DNA from: Mariannaea sp. PMI_226
Lineage: Eukaryota > Ascomycota > Sordariomycetes > Hypocreales > Nectriaceae
Assembly: GCA_024336345.1 (NCBI GenBank)
Contig: JANFOG010000018.1
Location: 186,001 to 250,000 of the forward strand
DNA length: 64,000 bases
Direction: 5' to 3'
Positions 1 through 12,842 of this stretch are shown here, piece by piece (within the stretch, counting starts at the first letter, position 1; each line of letters begins with the position of its first letter). A model generated the notes under the pieces. That model was not told where the DNA came from. It ran no database searches and was given only the letters and a program-made list of their open reading frames with translations. A program made the position numbers and the translations under genes.

Positions 1-1617
1 AAATGAGAAGTTATTATAACAATGCCTACGTCTCCGCCTCACCTGGTTATATCTCAACTAGGCCGTCTCAAATTGTTCCCGCTCCGAATTTCTCCTGGCG
101 CGCAAGTAAATTCCCTCCTCGCACCTCCTACTCGCAAGTTGGGACGTGTTTACGGTCACAATACCCACGAAATTCCGCACAACGGCGTGGGAAGTTGTGA
201 TCATCCATGACTACCTAGCCTTCTACCCCATGGCTCAAATGGTAGCGAGGTACCGTGTGACGAGGGGAGGGGGCGCGAAAAGCAGCAATGCTCTGAGTTC
301 GTGCTTCGAACCGGCCAACCTTTCGAGTTGTTATGTTGACAAGGGAAATGTGAAGCAATGGAATTTAGTACTGGGGCTTAATTTCGTTGAATGGGTGATA
401 ATTAGAGTCGTGTATTATTCTAAGCAGTATGCGTAGGTGGCTAAATGGAGCGTTTGATATCGTTTACTCGTTGATCTTATTATTCACAGGCCCATTTGGT
501 GTGCTCTCTCCAAGCGGTGTTTACCATCCCAGTCTCAGTTACTGCTCAGGGTAGACAAATCGACTTATGAATCGTAAGAGAAAAAACTTCTCAAAATCTG
601 CTCGTCGATTGTCTAAGCTGACACGCGACGAGCATATACACACATAGCAACCATACATCAATTCAACGTTACATTTCAAGCCCTCACGTTACAGCATCTC
701 TGTACTTGATAGTGCTTTCTTGATTGTGTAGTCGGTCATCTTCGAATAATGATTTGTTAATATGTCGAATCTTTATTTGCACATGAATTGTAGCCCGGTC
801 TCAACTCATGTCTCCATCTTGAGACAGCTTGGGGCTGGCATGCTTGCCAGTACAGGGTAAACGCCAGCAATTTTGAAGATATTCAACTCGAGTCATAACA
901 AACGCCGTATCATCGGCCTTGCTATTTCTAGAAAGCATCAGTTGACCAGTTTCGAAGGAAGTCTATCTATTGGACATTGCAAAATTGAGTGATCCTGTGC
1001 GCGTGCTTGTAAGGAAAATTATAGGTAGTCAGTCAGCTTGACATGGAGTCGTTACAATACTACACGGTGCCTGGCACTGAAACATATAGTCACAAAATAT
1101 TGACCAACACAGAATTCCTTATTCAATATTGGTGAATCTTTACCCATTCTACACAACTTGATTCATTATTCTCATTATCTAACCCCTTGTTTTTTCTCTT
1201 TATTTCTTGGACTATTGAACTTGACTGGGTCTTCATGCTGCGCCACAGCTCTGCCACAGCTCTGGAAAGACTCGCTTTGCAGCCACGCAAATTGTATTGC
1301 ATTCTTTACAGACTGACACGACAAGCACCATACCTTTTTCTATCTCACATCCTCCGGGTGTTCAATGAGAGATCTCTTGCAGGCTGGGACTCAGGTATCT
1401 CTATAGATGCTCACGCGTTTCGGACTTCGTCAGGGCTTCTCCTTTCCTGATGGTGCAGCTTGTCACGGCTTTGGTGGCCTAACTCTGAAGATTTCTTACA
1501 TTTTTCTCCGCTCCAACACGCGTCGCCGACAAGGCAAAAACACACGCATCAAGGTGGTACAATGTGCGAATTATTTCGCACAACATGCTGCAATTATTTA
1601 AGATACTCCCAACGTTT
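1..1617. other. intergenic, no supported gene
   Basis: No open frame here has protein-like composition, splice signals or a recognisable motif. It holds the 3' flank of the urea transporter gene that ends at 1618. The short ORFs look like chance readings. Nothing else seen. Confidence 0.6.
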
Positions 1618-3981
1618 CTAAGCCTCGGCCGACAGTTTTCGATCACTTGAGCCACCGATATCGCTGTCCTGCTTTTGCGACCCCTCACTGTCCTGCTGAA
1701 CGATTACTGACGATGAGCCTCCTCTCAAACCGCGATAAACTACCCTCAATTGACGCCAACCGTCAATAATTGGGTAGAAACCCGCGACAAGCATGGTCCC
1801 CCAGACCCAGATAATGGCTACAACAATCCAGACGACGAAAAACCCTTTGCCAAACACGTATTTGGAGGCGTACATGGGGAGAGGCCTGTACAGCAAATGT
1901 TAGCAAGGAACTTTTGACTGATCATGAAAAGAAAGAAAGAAAGAAAGTGAGGAACAAAAAGGAACGGTAAACTCACCACAACACCCAGTGACCGAAGAAT
2001 GTAGCCGCGGCCCAGATCGCAGCTAGCGTTCCCCAATGCTTGAGCCTTGCTTTGTCTGCCTTGTAGTTGGACACTTTCTCGTCGTGGGACTGATGATGCG
2101 CTGTAGTTCCAGTTTCCTCAAACGCAAGACGCTCATTTCGGAGATCGGCCCAGTTGTAGTGGTCAGGTCTAATCAAGGAGATGATGACCGAGTACACGCC
2201 CGGGCTGAGAGCGGAAGCGACGGTGCCATACACGCAGGGCAGTGTCTGGCCGGTGGAGGCCACACTCACTTCTCCATACAAGGACGAGGCCGATCCGATC
2301 CACACAGCGATACCAGTGGCCATGCCGAGGAGCGGTGAGACAATGGCCGCCGCCTTGGATTGCTTCTTCCAGAGAATAGTAAAAACGGTGGGGAAGATAC
2401 CCGGGCAGGTCAGCACACCCAGCATATAGAGGGTCCAACCAAGGTCAACGTTGCCGTAGTACAACGCTGTCGAAAAGGCTGCGGAGAAGAGCCCGAAAAA
2501 GACGACGCCGATGTGGCTCCAGCGAATCGCATCAGCGTCTGTCGCGTTGCGGTTGAAGTATTGACGGTATATATCAAAGCTGATGATGGAAGAGACGGAG
2601 ATGACTTGCGCAGAGATTGTCGACGTGACGGCCATAAACGTGATGAGGAGAACTGCAACAGCACCTCCCTTACCAGCAATGGCAAAAGCTGCGTAGGGCA
2701 GGACAAGGCCATTGGAAATCTCAACAGTGGACATCCGACGAGGATATGTCGGAAAACGTTCAGTGCCTTCCAGACCGAGGGCGGAAAAGCTCATCAAAGT
2801 TCCCAGACACCATGGGATCGCAAAATACGCGATGCCGCCAATGATGTACCCCGGGACGACAGCTTGAGGAGCGGCACTGAAGGCCTTGGCGAAGAACCCA
2901 GTATCCATAATGACAAGGCCAAAGTTTGCGAGGACGTGAATGATTCCAAACAGAATAGCCTATCCGTCCGTATGCAATGATCTTGTGTCAGTCACTGGTA
3001 TCCACAGCAGGAAAGAAAGCAAGAAAGACAATGGGGGGGAAAACTGACCCCTTTACTGGTCATCGTGAGATACGAGCCATCTTGATTGCCAGCTACGGGA
3101 TGGGCTTTCCCGGCCTCGACGATGAGATCAAACAAGCCAGCGGGAGACCCGATCTCGGGGACTGTGAATGTCTTGATAGTGAAGAAGCAAATGATGATTG
3201 TGATGACAAACGTATGGAAATAATCGGTAAGGAAAGTAGCCTTAATGCCACCAACAAAAGTGTACAGAATAACACCGACAGGCAATAAGAACGTCGCAGC
3301 GATGATGTGCATTCCGGTACTGTCAAATGTGGTCAGTTTGGGTCTAAGTTTGGATTCATCTACAAATGCACTCTCTCGCAGTAGACTATAGAACTCACAG
3401 AGCAGATATGGCGGCACTTGCACCAAGCAGCATGTTGGCAATGGCAATGATGTTGTTGATAAGGCAGAGGGCAATCCAGACGATGTGACCCGCCTTACCG
3501 TATCGAATCCGAACAATCTCGAGTAGGGTGTGTGCTTCGGGCACCCTCATCTTGCATGCGATGCCCAGAAGAGAGAAGAACACAATCATTGGAGAGCATC
3601 TTTGATGAATGGTTAGTAGCTATTTCCATTACTTTTGCATTGTGCTGTCGGTCGCCTGACGCTCACTCACCCAGCTGCGAACCAAAACGGCCCGGCAACG
3701 CCAAAATTATAACCGACCAAGGTGCTTCCCAGCATAGCCGTGCTCCAAAGCCATGATGAGATGACGGCCGACGCGGTCAGTCCCGTCCCGACACTCCTGT
3801 TGGCGGTCATGAACATCTCGGTGGTTTTGTTGTCTTCGCCCACAGTCTTCTTGAGGATGTGGGTGGCGAACATCATGACGAAGGCGATCAGGAAGCCAAT
3901 CGCAATCACGACGATATATCCGGCCGATTGAGGGAGAGGGGGCTCAACGACAGTCCCCCCATCTTCTCTTGAGAGCAACAT
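1618..3981 (-). CDS. DUR3: DUR3-type urea active transporter (sodium:solute symporter family)
   Basis: Five exons: 3981-3671, 3599-3399, 3319-3049, 2959-1977 and 1885-1618, all with GT..AG introns and consistent phase, giving about 677 residues (yeast Dur3 is 735). The start is the first ATG in frame; upstream only a TTG is available. The N-terminus reads PPLPQSAGYIVVIAIG, then come about 14-15 membrane segments. Family signatures are visible: the AAGCSPMIVFFSLLG stretch across intron 1, LLGASAAISALTGMH across intron 2, and GYIIGGIAYFAIPW in exon 4. In the family these proteins sit in the plasma membrane and take up urea (and often polyamines) with cations, feeding urease or urea amidolyase. 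The tail after the last membrane segment is polar (Gln/Asp/Ser). GATA-core motifs upstream fit nitrogen-repression control. The neighbour at 5756 is unrelated. Confidence 0.93.
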
Positions 3982-5755
3982 CTTTCTTTCTCTCTGTATC
4001 AAGTAACCGGACCAGTAGTTTTGGGATTTGGTCAATTTCTAAGGCTTGCGTATCTTGGCTTGGGAGCAGTGGAACAGGCGGCTCAATTGATACAAATCGT
4101 GAATGTCTGTTCGAAGCCAAATTCCCGCGTCTGTAGTCTCCAGACAAAACCTCCGGCTTTAATAACCACTGGGATTCTCTTTATCCATCCATCGTCGCCC
4201 CAAAGGCTTTTTGACCATGAAAGTTGAGAAACGCTCTTTCATCGCCGTTATCGCTATTCCACCAAGCACGCAATACAAACCTGCATATCACGCCAATTCT
4301 TACATCTCACTACTATAGGCCTAATCAACATGACGCAATCTGCAACTGTGCAAACATAATCCACTTGAAAGAAAAAGTAAACTGTCGTCTTATTTAGCTC
4401 CAGTCGACAATTTCGCTGCTTTGGGGCTTCATGAAGATGCATATAATGCTCGCTGGTTTCATCACTCAGCTCAACGGAACATGTCCTATTTTTTCTTTTA
4501 CATTTTCGGCGATCTTGATAAGAGCAAATAAGGAGATGTAGGGCGGTAAATTCATGTCCACCGAAGTCCTGGACATTAAAGGTAGTAAATCTGACCTGGA
4601 AGACAACATCCTCTCGACCAATGTGGTGTGCATCAAGTTCAAAACGAGGCCCGTAGCTATGGCCTCATTGGTTCATGTTTCTAGCTATCCAGACTATCAT
4701 GACAGCACTCTGGCTAGTCTCTTGGCTAGTTGCTCATTGCGTTACAAAGACCAATTCAACCCCTTCGACGCTAAACCAAGCCATTCTTCTCAGCTTTTGC
4801 TTGCTTACATGTATTTATCTCGCCTTGTGATCGAGACCGCCTTTCTCCATTTTCATTTGATCGTTATTACATGTGAAGATGCTTCTTCAAAAACCTCATC
4901 CTCAATTTTCTCTCAAGCCACCTTTTTTCCCAGCTCCCTGCTAGCTCAGTCACGTCATTGTTAGCCCCATGTCAAAGTCTACCATCCTTGCGAATCTCTC
5001 CTCTGATAGCAATCTCTCAACTAAATTGTCTTAGACTTCAGTCTCTTAAACGTGGCCGATATTCTCAAACGCGTGTGCCACACCGTCACTCATCGTCCCG
5101 AGTCCAAGGAGCCGGAACCTCTCCGCTGTCTTCAACAGTCATGCATGCATCCTTGTTCGGCAAGGCTCAAAGCCACATGCGCTCGTAATCTTGGATATGC
5201 ACGTTTCACTCTTGATTTGGGTGGGTGTGAATAGCGGAGGGCTGGGTCTAGAAGAATCCCAAGACTTGAAGCCATCACCAATCCTGCAGCTGGATGAGTT
5301 TAGTTTGCTCATCTGAACATAACGTCATTCTGATATCTTTTTGTCGGTTAAATGTGTTTTCTCGTCTGGAATATAAATCTGTTGATAGAAAAAAATCTTC
5401 AGTTTGATCAAGGTGCAATCTAAGCGAACAGATTTTCCACTCGCACAGAGGACAATCTGAATCCAAGTTGTGGCCTGTCTGTGCAGCGCTGATGAACCCG
5501 CCATGGACAGAGGTGATACTTTCTCGACACAGGTGTGTCGATTGACCCTCACAACATCAAACAGAAATTTTTGGAAGTATTGAAAGTGTATGATTAAAGC
5601 TTGCGACTGCACAAGTGTAGTCTAGTTCTCGATTTTTGCCATCCTGTATTATACATAGGTGACGATAAGGCGCCCATCTATTCCGATCCTATCCCAAACA
5701 AATGAAAATGATAAAATGAATGAATCTACGCTGTCTATGCATACAAATAGCTCTT
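3982..5755. other. intergenic between urea transporter and secreted repeat protein
   Basis: Apart from the GATA motifs, I see no supportable gene. A 136-codon open frame at 4554-4964 (+) has no family resemblance and is treated as chance. The segment serves as promoter of the transporter and 3' flank of the next minus-strand gene. Confidence 0.5.
4181..4522. promoter_or_regulatory. candidate GATA-factor sites upstream of the urea transporter
   Basis: GATA cores occur at 4181-4185 and 4248-4252 (as TTATC) and at 4517-4522 (GATAAG), between 200 and 540 bp upstream of the transporter start at 3981. Nitrogen regulators of the AreA/Nit2 type bind such motifs at urea and ammonium transporter genes. 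The motif is short and could occur by chance; the functional reading is inference. Confidence 0.35.
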
Positions 5756-7447
5756 CTACAGCTGCTCTACACCAGCAGCATTGAAGGCTACCTTCCTAGC
5801 GACGTTTTGGATCTCCGCCACGGCCCGGTTGAGGCTTGCTGCCGGACCCTTGAGTTCAGCCACATCGCGAGCAGCGAATGCGACCATTTTATTGACAACA
5901 GATAGAATACCACCTGGGAAGTTGTTAGTGCTATGTGTTCGAGTCAAGGATATATTGTACTTACCAGTCTCAACATCTCTCTTATGGCTCACAACGCTTG
6001 ACTCGGTCCTGGCAGCAAAAACGTTTGCACTATCAACAGCGTCCTGCTTGGGAGTTCCACAGCTCTTGCACTCGCCGCTGAGCACGGCTTTAAGAGCTGA
6101 AGGATCAACATTACCAAGGTCGATCTTGTTCAGGTCAAGTCCGAGAGCAGGGGCGAGGATAGCAAAGCCCAGCTTTGTCAAGTCGTCGTTGGAGGCACCG
6201 GAAGATCCAAAAAGCTTGCCAAGATCGAGGATACTGAGACCACTCTTCAAGATATTATCCAGGTTCAGTCCGAGCAGACCTCCCTTAGCGGAGTCACCTC
6301 CAAGGAGCTTACCCAGGTCAAGAGAAGAGTCTTCGTGAGAACCAGCTCCGCGCAGACCTCCCTTAGCGGAGTCACCTCCAAGGAGATTATCCAGGTCAAG
6401 AGAAGAGCCTTCGTGAGAACCAGTTCCAAGTAGACCACCTTCATGAGATCCACCTTTGTGAGGACCATCCTCGTGATTACCACCCTCGTGATTACCACCC
6501 TCGTGAGGGCTACCCTCGTGAGGGCTACCCTCGTGATGGCCAATCTCGTCAGAATTGCCTCTAAGAAGACCAAGACCAAGGTCTGGCAAGAGGCCATGGG
6601 AATCACCCGACTGTCCTTGGTGACCTGTTCCTCCGAGGCCAAGGTCGGGAAGAGAGCCTCCAAGAGGTCCTTCTCCGCCTAGACGAAGACCAGGCAGGGA
6701 CCCGTGGAGGGAACCATCAGAGTGACCGTGGTGGCCACTCAAACCGAGGCCAGAAAGGATTCCACCGGCATGCCGATGAGAACCTCCGCTTCCAATACCG
6801 AGGTCAAGGCTGAGGGATGGCTCAGGACGGCCACCTGCTACCAAGTTTTTGGCGCCCAGCACACCGCCAAGGATATTATCCAACAGGCTAGAGACTGGCT
6901 TCAAAAAATGACCAGAGGAGCCAGGGGCACCTCCGACCGTCGATCCTACGAGACCAGTTAGACCGCCCAGAAGTTGGTCTCCGGTAACATCGTGGATGAC
7001 TCCAGCAGGAATATCGCCCTTGACACCACCGAGAACACCATCAAGTAGGTGTGTAACTTCATTCAGGACTCCACAGACGATGTTTTTTCCTTCTTCCTGT
7101 GAGGCTCGGCCGGCATCAAGCTCTTTTAAGATATCTCTCGATTTGATGCTGTCAAGATGCTGAAGCAACTCGACAATCTCTCGGTCAGAAAATTTATGGG
7201 CCGCAGTCTCCTATACTACTATTAGCAATGAGGGTTCTTCCCAGAGTCTATCAGCGGTCGAGTGATAGGTTGTATGTGACTAAGAACTGACTGTAACGCC
7301 ATGCTGGGATAGCTTGGCGGCAGCCACATCAGCAATGTCCCGTACCACATGCTCCTCCCGTGCGGCTAAAGCTTCATAGGTGCTTTCAGTGGGAGCTGCA
7401 ATGGTGCTGCTGAGGATAAGAGTGAGGGCGAGAGCGGCGGACTTCAT
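5756..7447 (-). CDS. secreted Gly/His-rich repeat protein of unknown function
   Basis: Exons 7447-7292, 7210-5965 and 5913-5756 give about 519 residues. The start is an ATG followed by a clear signal peptide (MKSAALALTLILSSTIAA), so the product should enter the secretory pathway. Residues 50-130 form a helical-looking segment (KFSDREIVELLQHLDS). The centre is low complexity: short His-Glu-Gly-Gly style units (DNA 6440-6545) and a 26-residue unit present twice in tandem (DNA about 6275-6430; LDLGKLLGGDSAKGG-like). The C-terminal 150 residues are less repetitive and include a Cys-x-x-Cys (GECKSCGTP) and alternating hydrophobic helices. The last intron (5964-5914) is only 51 nt, a multiple of three and without a stop, so an unspliced mRNA would encode 17 extra residues. 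I do not recognise a family. A cell-surface or matrix protein is a guess from composition only. Confidence 0.8.
6275..6430. repeat. 78-bp tandem duplication inside the secreted repeat gene
   Basis: Two adjacent 78-bp copies, offset exactly 78 bp (for example cagacctccc at 6275 and 6353), encode a 26-residue unit twice. Divergence between copies is slight. Next to it (6440-6545) are shorter 12- to 15-bp units of the ccctcgtga type. Such in-frame repeats can change copy number between strains. Confidence 0.8.
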
Positions 7448-9152
7448 CTTTGCGTACTGGGGGAGAAGAAGAAGAGATTGGATTAAATTATTGGTATAGA
7501 ATAGGTATATAAACGAGTGACTTGATAGAATAGTGTGAAAGAGTGTGAGATGCGATGATGCTATTGAAAACTCCCCTCCTGATGCGAAGCGGTGCAACGT
7601 TTATATAGGAAAATACGGGATATTGCCATCACGACTTCAAAAGCCTAAAATCTAGCCCAGAAGTAAAGTCAATTCTTCTGTTCTCATTCCTTACCTTTAG
7701 AACATCCACTTTGTGTGTTTATTGGCTTCGAAAGCTACACCAGCAGTCAGCTCTCGCCTGTCGTGTATACTCTCGAAATGAATCCTTCGGTATGCCCTCG
7801 GGGCCACTATCGGGACGGAGAACTTTGCACCTACCTCGAGACGAGGAGGGACTCGAGTTGGAATCTTAGTTCATACTTATCTTTACCTCTTAAACTTGGC
7901 TGTAACTCATAGTGTAGATATGAGCAGAAGAATGGAAACATGTCCCGTCTTCTTGCGATGATATTCTAGGGTCTAAGTATGTCTCAGGGAGCGGGTTTCC
8001 CCCTTTGTTTGGCCTGTATTATGTCTTTAGTGGCCTCTCAGCAAATCATAGACATCCGTGCCACTCTCGGAAGCGATGCTGTCGATCTTGAGAACCCAGA
8101 AGTTTCGGTCACCTTCGGGACAATATTGCCTTGAGCATTCCCGTTAACAATGCCAATGATCAAGACAATTGGGTTCAGATGAGCTACTACGTATTTTGAT
8201 TGGCACCATTCTTCCACATTGTAAAGCTTGGACAACGAGCCTTTCCACCCGAAGACTTGGAGACAGAGATGAAACACGTGGTTTGGGTACACCCAAGGCT
8301 TGTGGCTCAATCCATTGCGCACGGGAAGTGGACATGTCATACTAAGAGATTGACGTAGCCTATGATCTCTTACATACCTATCGGGGCATCATTGTTCAGA
8401 GCAAAAAAAAATATCCAAGACAATTAGTCATGTTCATTGTTTGAAGCTTGAGTGCATTGTGTGAACAGTTACCCTACACTTTGTGATTTGAAACTCGTGA
8501 TACAAAACATTTGTTGGATCACAACATTATGGCTATATAGTCCACTAAGTAAGTGCCCCAGAGTCTTTATAACTAGCAGCGATTTCAAAAAAAAAAATAG
8601 CTTTCTAACCCCCGTATGGTTTGATGTTCATTGTGTAATCAGTCTAGTTAGGGCTTCTACGAGATGCACATTATAGATGTCGAGTTGTATTCCAAAGCTC
8701 TCGGGTGGAGATATTTGCCATAAGTCTGACATAAGTCTGATTGACTGGACCCAGAAACACCGTAGTTTTCTCTCCATAGTTTTCCAAAGAAGGAGGAAAT
8801 ATGAAAGATGTTTCTTGATTGTTATATAATACAGCAATTTCACATAGTACAGCAACGACCGTGAAGCGTGTCAGCCAAGTGAATCATGACATGACTGCTT
8901 GCATGGACCACATTGGAATTAGCATCATGTAGTGAGACACAGTATGGAATACGATACGACACGGCGTTCTCTCGTTTGGTACGTTATTTAGGCAGCACTA
9001 ACATTTCTGTCATCCCTGCTTGGCTTTAATTGACGGGCCAACAGCGTGACATGCACCAACTTCCTATAGGACATGTAGTATGGGGGATGCGACCGCGATA
9101 AGAAAGTCTCACTTTCTTCTCCCCGGGTGCTTCAGTGACGCTGACTCCGGCC
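7448..9152. other. intergenic with a possible coding relic at about 8044-8352
   Basis: No intact gene. On the plus strand, 8143-8352 reads as a plausible protein segment (includes DNWVQMSYYVF, then TGA at 8197-8199, then LAPFFHIVKLGQ and VWVHPRLVAQSIAHGKW), and another frame upstream at 8044-8130 reads RATLGSDAVDLENPEVSV. This looks like a decayed exon rather than a working gene. The family is not recognised. Confidence 0.35.
7610..7617 (-). promoter_or_regulatory. TATA box of the secreted repeat protein gene
   Basis: TATATAAA read on the minus strand, 163 bp upstream of the ATG at 7447. Spacing and sequence fit a core promoter of a fungal gene. Another TATATA lies nearer, at about 7506-7511. 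Confidence 0.45.
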
Positions 9153-10658
9153 ATGGCTCTTCATAAGCTCCATCGTTGGCTCCATGTCAAGCTTGACAAA
9201 CTCCGCCATCAGACTCAAAATGAGACCTTGGCCGCAGAACCAAGAGCTGCTCCAGCCCCACGACAACACGTCTCACTAGGTGACCAGCAAAATGGCCGAG
9301 ACGGCCACCTCCATAGCGCCTTTTTCCACAAATTGCCTCCGGAGCTCCGTCGAAAAGTCCTAGTCCAAGCTTTTGGCGGAATAATTGTGCATATGGACCT
9401 CGAGTTCGATCACCCTTTGGCCTCAGCACAGTCGAAATCGATAAAAGAGGTAAAAAAATTCTACAAGAGAAGCTACAGATACAAGGGGACGCATGGCGTG
9501 CCCCACGCTAATCGCTACTGCCATGTTGAGAGGGGCCGGATAACGAGAAACTTGATTCGTGACAACAAGAAGCCAAAGTCGTGGCACTGGTCCGGTTGCA
9601 GATGCCACCGTGAGACGGAGGGCTACGCCCGCGGCGGTCAAGATCTCAAGAATTCCGCGTTTCTGCCATGGTATGACTTGTGCCTCGCTGGTTATGCCGA
9701 TATGTGCGAGGAGGTCCCGGGGCTGATGCCGGGGAAGTGTTTCCTGGGAGCGTTGGGCTGGCTTCTGAGCTGCCACATGGCGTGAGTGTCCCTTTTTGTC
9801 TTTCTTTTTATTATTTTAATTTAATTTATTTCATTTCATTTTGTAAATGGGCACGGTTTAACTCGCCGAAAGATATACTGACGCCACTGTCACAGCTACA
9901 TCGAGGGTATTGAGGTCCTCTACGGCACAAATACCCTCCACCTGTCACGTCCCATTCTACTTCGCCAAATGACAGAGCTATTCCTCCCTCAACGCCTCCA
10001 TAGCATACAATCCATTGAACTTATTTGGAACGTCGATCAATGGAAAAGTCGGGGCACGGAACTGGAAGTGAGCCTATCGCCCGCTCGCGACGTCGTCGCA
10101 GAGCTGGTCCGGATTGTGCCAGATGCATTTCCAAATCTCCAGAAAGCCCGCATTGGTCTGGTCGGCTGCTACTACCTGGGTGGTGACCCCAACGTGCTCG
10201 CGAGAGCGGCAGAGGCCGATATCTTACTGCCAATAGACGACATGGTCCGCAAGCTCCCGCTGTTGAGAGACATGTATTTGGGCTTGCCAAACAGCGTGGT
10301 TCAGCTCCGATTGGAAGCCGGGTACGCGATGGGAATTAAAGGGGATTGGTATTTGGGGCCTCGTTACGATTTTCATCGTGTCTGGCGCTCCGTGGCGCCT
10401 GCTGTAAACCCTTCTTCTGACAATCCCAATTCCCTCGACGATCTCAATGCCACGGGAGCGGACACGATGGGATACTGGCTGACAACATCAGAGGAGGACA
10501 TATATCTTCCCGAGAAGTACCTGACTCCTTGCTTCGGCACCAAGCTAGATGAGTTGGCGTGGAGGCCAACGTTTGCACCGGATACTCAGGTCGGTGAAGT
10601 GATTCCCGGGTCCACTATATCATGGGTCAATAGAAGGCCTTCACAAATCCTTGTATGA
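9153..10658 (+). CDS. DUF7730-type fungal protein
   Basis: Two exons, 9153-9781 and 9896-10658 (intron 114 nt, GTGAGT..CACAG), giving 463 residues. The start is the first ATG in frame (MALHKLHRW); the frame is open to an upstream GTG only. Residues about 58-75 read FFHKLPPELRRKVLVQAFG, the F-box-like opening typical of DUF7730 proteins. The conserved block spans the intron: WLLSCHMA joined to YIEGIEVLYGTNTLHL, followed by IQSIELIWN. These proteins are abundant in Pezizomycotina. A substrate-recognition role is often assumed for F-box-like members but is not shown here. A Cys/His-containing stretch (CRCHRE) lies near residue 150. Confidence 0.82.
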
Positions 10659-12842
10659 GTTACTCGTGTCTGTCAGCACCGCAACGTCTATTTCGCCTTG
10701 AGGACACCACAGCCAGGTGGGTAAGTAATATAACCTGGAATTTGTTATTGGCTACCTTGGGCTATCAAGTTAATCCTGCAAAATCCGTGCTTTTAGCTAT
10801 GGTTGTTAATATTCATGCCGGCAGCGAGGTTTCATTTAGCAGTCTTCTCGACGTAAGAGGGGCTAACTAACCATGGGCTCCATTTACTTATATGGGAGTA
10901 TTTCTGCACAGGACGCCTACTTGGCGGTCAGGGTCAATTCAAGATATCTGCTCTGATGCTGGTAAGAGATGCCTAGAGATTTGGGACAGATAGCCTAGAT
11001 CTTTTTAAAACGAAACAGCGGGCATGACTTATGTCACTGTTAAACTAGACTCAAAGAACGCAGAGACAACCGAAGTCCAGGGAGATGGGGCTAAACGACC
11101 AAAGTCAAGGGAGGCTATAATTCACTGGTCTGGGCTATTGAATTCTGCATTTTCTTTTGGGGAGGGCGAGGGCTGTTTGAACCAGTATTGTATTTGAGGG
11201 CGAGCAACCCTGGGAAAAGGGGTCTAGAGAGACCCGTTCATTTTTCCTTTGTCTTACCATGCACCTCTAGGCGTGTGGTAAGTTCGAGTACAACTACCGT
11301 TTCTATGCAGTATGCATTTACAATAAGAACAGATGGGGAACTGATTTTTCGGTTAATCATACTTTTTCACAAAAGAAAGAGGGTCGTAACAATGGTTAAT
11401 TGCCACACTTGTATGTGAATAGAGCCAAGTCTCGTAGTCCACCTCGCCTCTCTGAGAAATAATATCCAACAACGTGGGGGGCAATGTGCCAGAAAGAGAT
11501 TCAGTCTAGCCCGCTTTACAATTGATGCGGTTTCGTTGAATAAATGCCCTGAACTCACTTCTTTTTCCTCGAGGTTCTACCAACTCGTTATGCAAGCGGA
11601 AGAGGTGAATGAATTTCCACAGACGCCCAAAACAGCAAACAATGCTTGAAAGCCCCTAAGCACTGGCCTGGTTTGTGTCCCGTGCATCAGTATAATACAT
11701 TGCCTTCAACGGATTTGGGTTGTCTTTCTGAAATCCCTAGACTGGAAATGTCCAACAACATTATCCGGAGTAAGAAGCTCAAAGAATGGCGTGAAAGACA
11801 GGTGAATAGTATCTCACGGCATCCGTCAATCGATTGATATGTGTTAAGATGTGCAATTGACCCAACGGAGCGCGTGTATTGATTGAGGTTGGTGAGAAAA
11901 GAGTAGACGGGAAGCTCAAGGATAGAACACTGCAAGAGTTTAGTTTCCTTGTTTCATGCAAGCAAAATATAGCGCAATCCTCCAAAGTCCCTCTTCTGTT
12001 TCAATAGACCTCACTGGTGCTGAATAGATCCGTATTACTTGGTGATATTGAGGGAGTGAGTCTACCCTTTTAGATATATGAGTCTGGTTAGAAATTTCAT
12101 TCGCCTCCGGCACGGAATGCTACTTCCCACCAGCCAAGGTGGAAGCTGGCACATTCTGGGACTGAATAGCATGCAGGCATTGACATAGTAAACCATGGTG
12201 GATTGTTGCAGAACAGAGAATCTCACAGGGAGAAGGGCGTTGTCGCCCTGACATCGAGCTCAACGTCCCCTTTTGGTCGCTCACTTTGATCTCCTCCATC
12301 TTTTGTCGGTACCATCGTCTATTCTGATCACAGTGGGTCAGATTCAAATGACCCAAAGGCATCAACCTATCAAGGCCTCCTGCGACCTCCAGCTTTGAGC
12401 AAGAGTGGTCAATTCCTCGCCTTTGGACCCCAAATATCTCACAAGGCACAGCGGCACATTTCAACCAATAACGGCAAGACATATATGCTGACTCACCTTC
12501 GCGGGTAGCGTCTGGTTGTCGTTCCCCTCCGTTGAGAGTGGAGCTTGAACTGGAGGCTGGCAAGCTGAATGATCAACCTGGTCTCTCTAAATCTGAGTAG
12601 CGTTAGCCACTCGCAAAGCAGCCAACCATATCACAGAATACACCATATCTCCAGTCTGCCAACCAAGGGTGGTCAGCATGGACATTCTCTCACTTCCACG
12701 TAAGCTAACCCGAACATCATTCATCTCAAATATAAGGATGCTGCATCGGGTGCTTGTTCGGTCCTGAATTTCCGCGTACAATTGACTACACTTCTAGGTA
12801 TCTTCTGTCGATTTACGGAGCGCCTCGTAGCCAATTCTAGCC
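10659..12842. other. intergenic, no supported gene
   Basis: About 2.2 kb between the DUF7730 gene and the P450. A 147-codon frame at 12120-12563 (-) has no recognisable motif. I see no RNA gene or repeat. The last 200 bp probably hold the P450 promoter. Confidence 0.5.

Noticed and set aside
2036..2980. Long plus-strand frames opposite the urea transporter
   Set aside because: Antisense shadows of an exon with strong family match.
5781..6682. Plus-strand frames across the secreted repeat gene
   Set aside because: Arise from the repeats of the real minus-strand gene; no signal or motif of their own.
12120..12563. 147-codon minus-strand frame
   Set aside because: No motif, odd composition and no splice partners; most likely chance.
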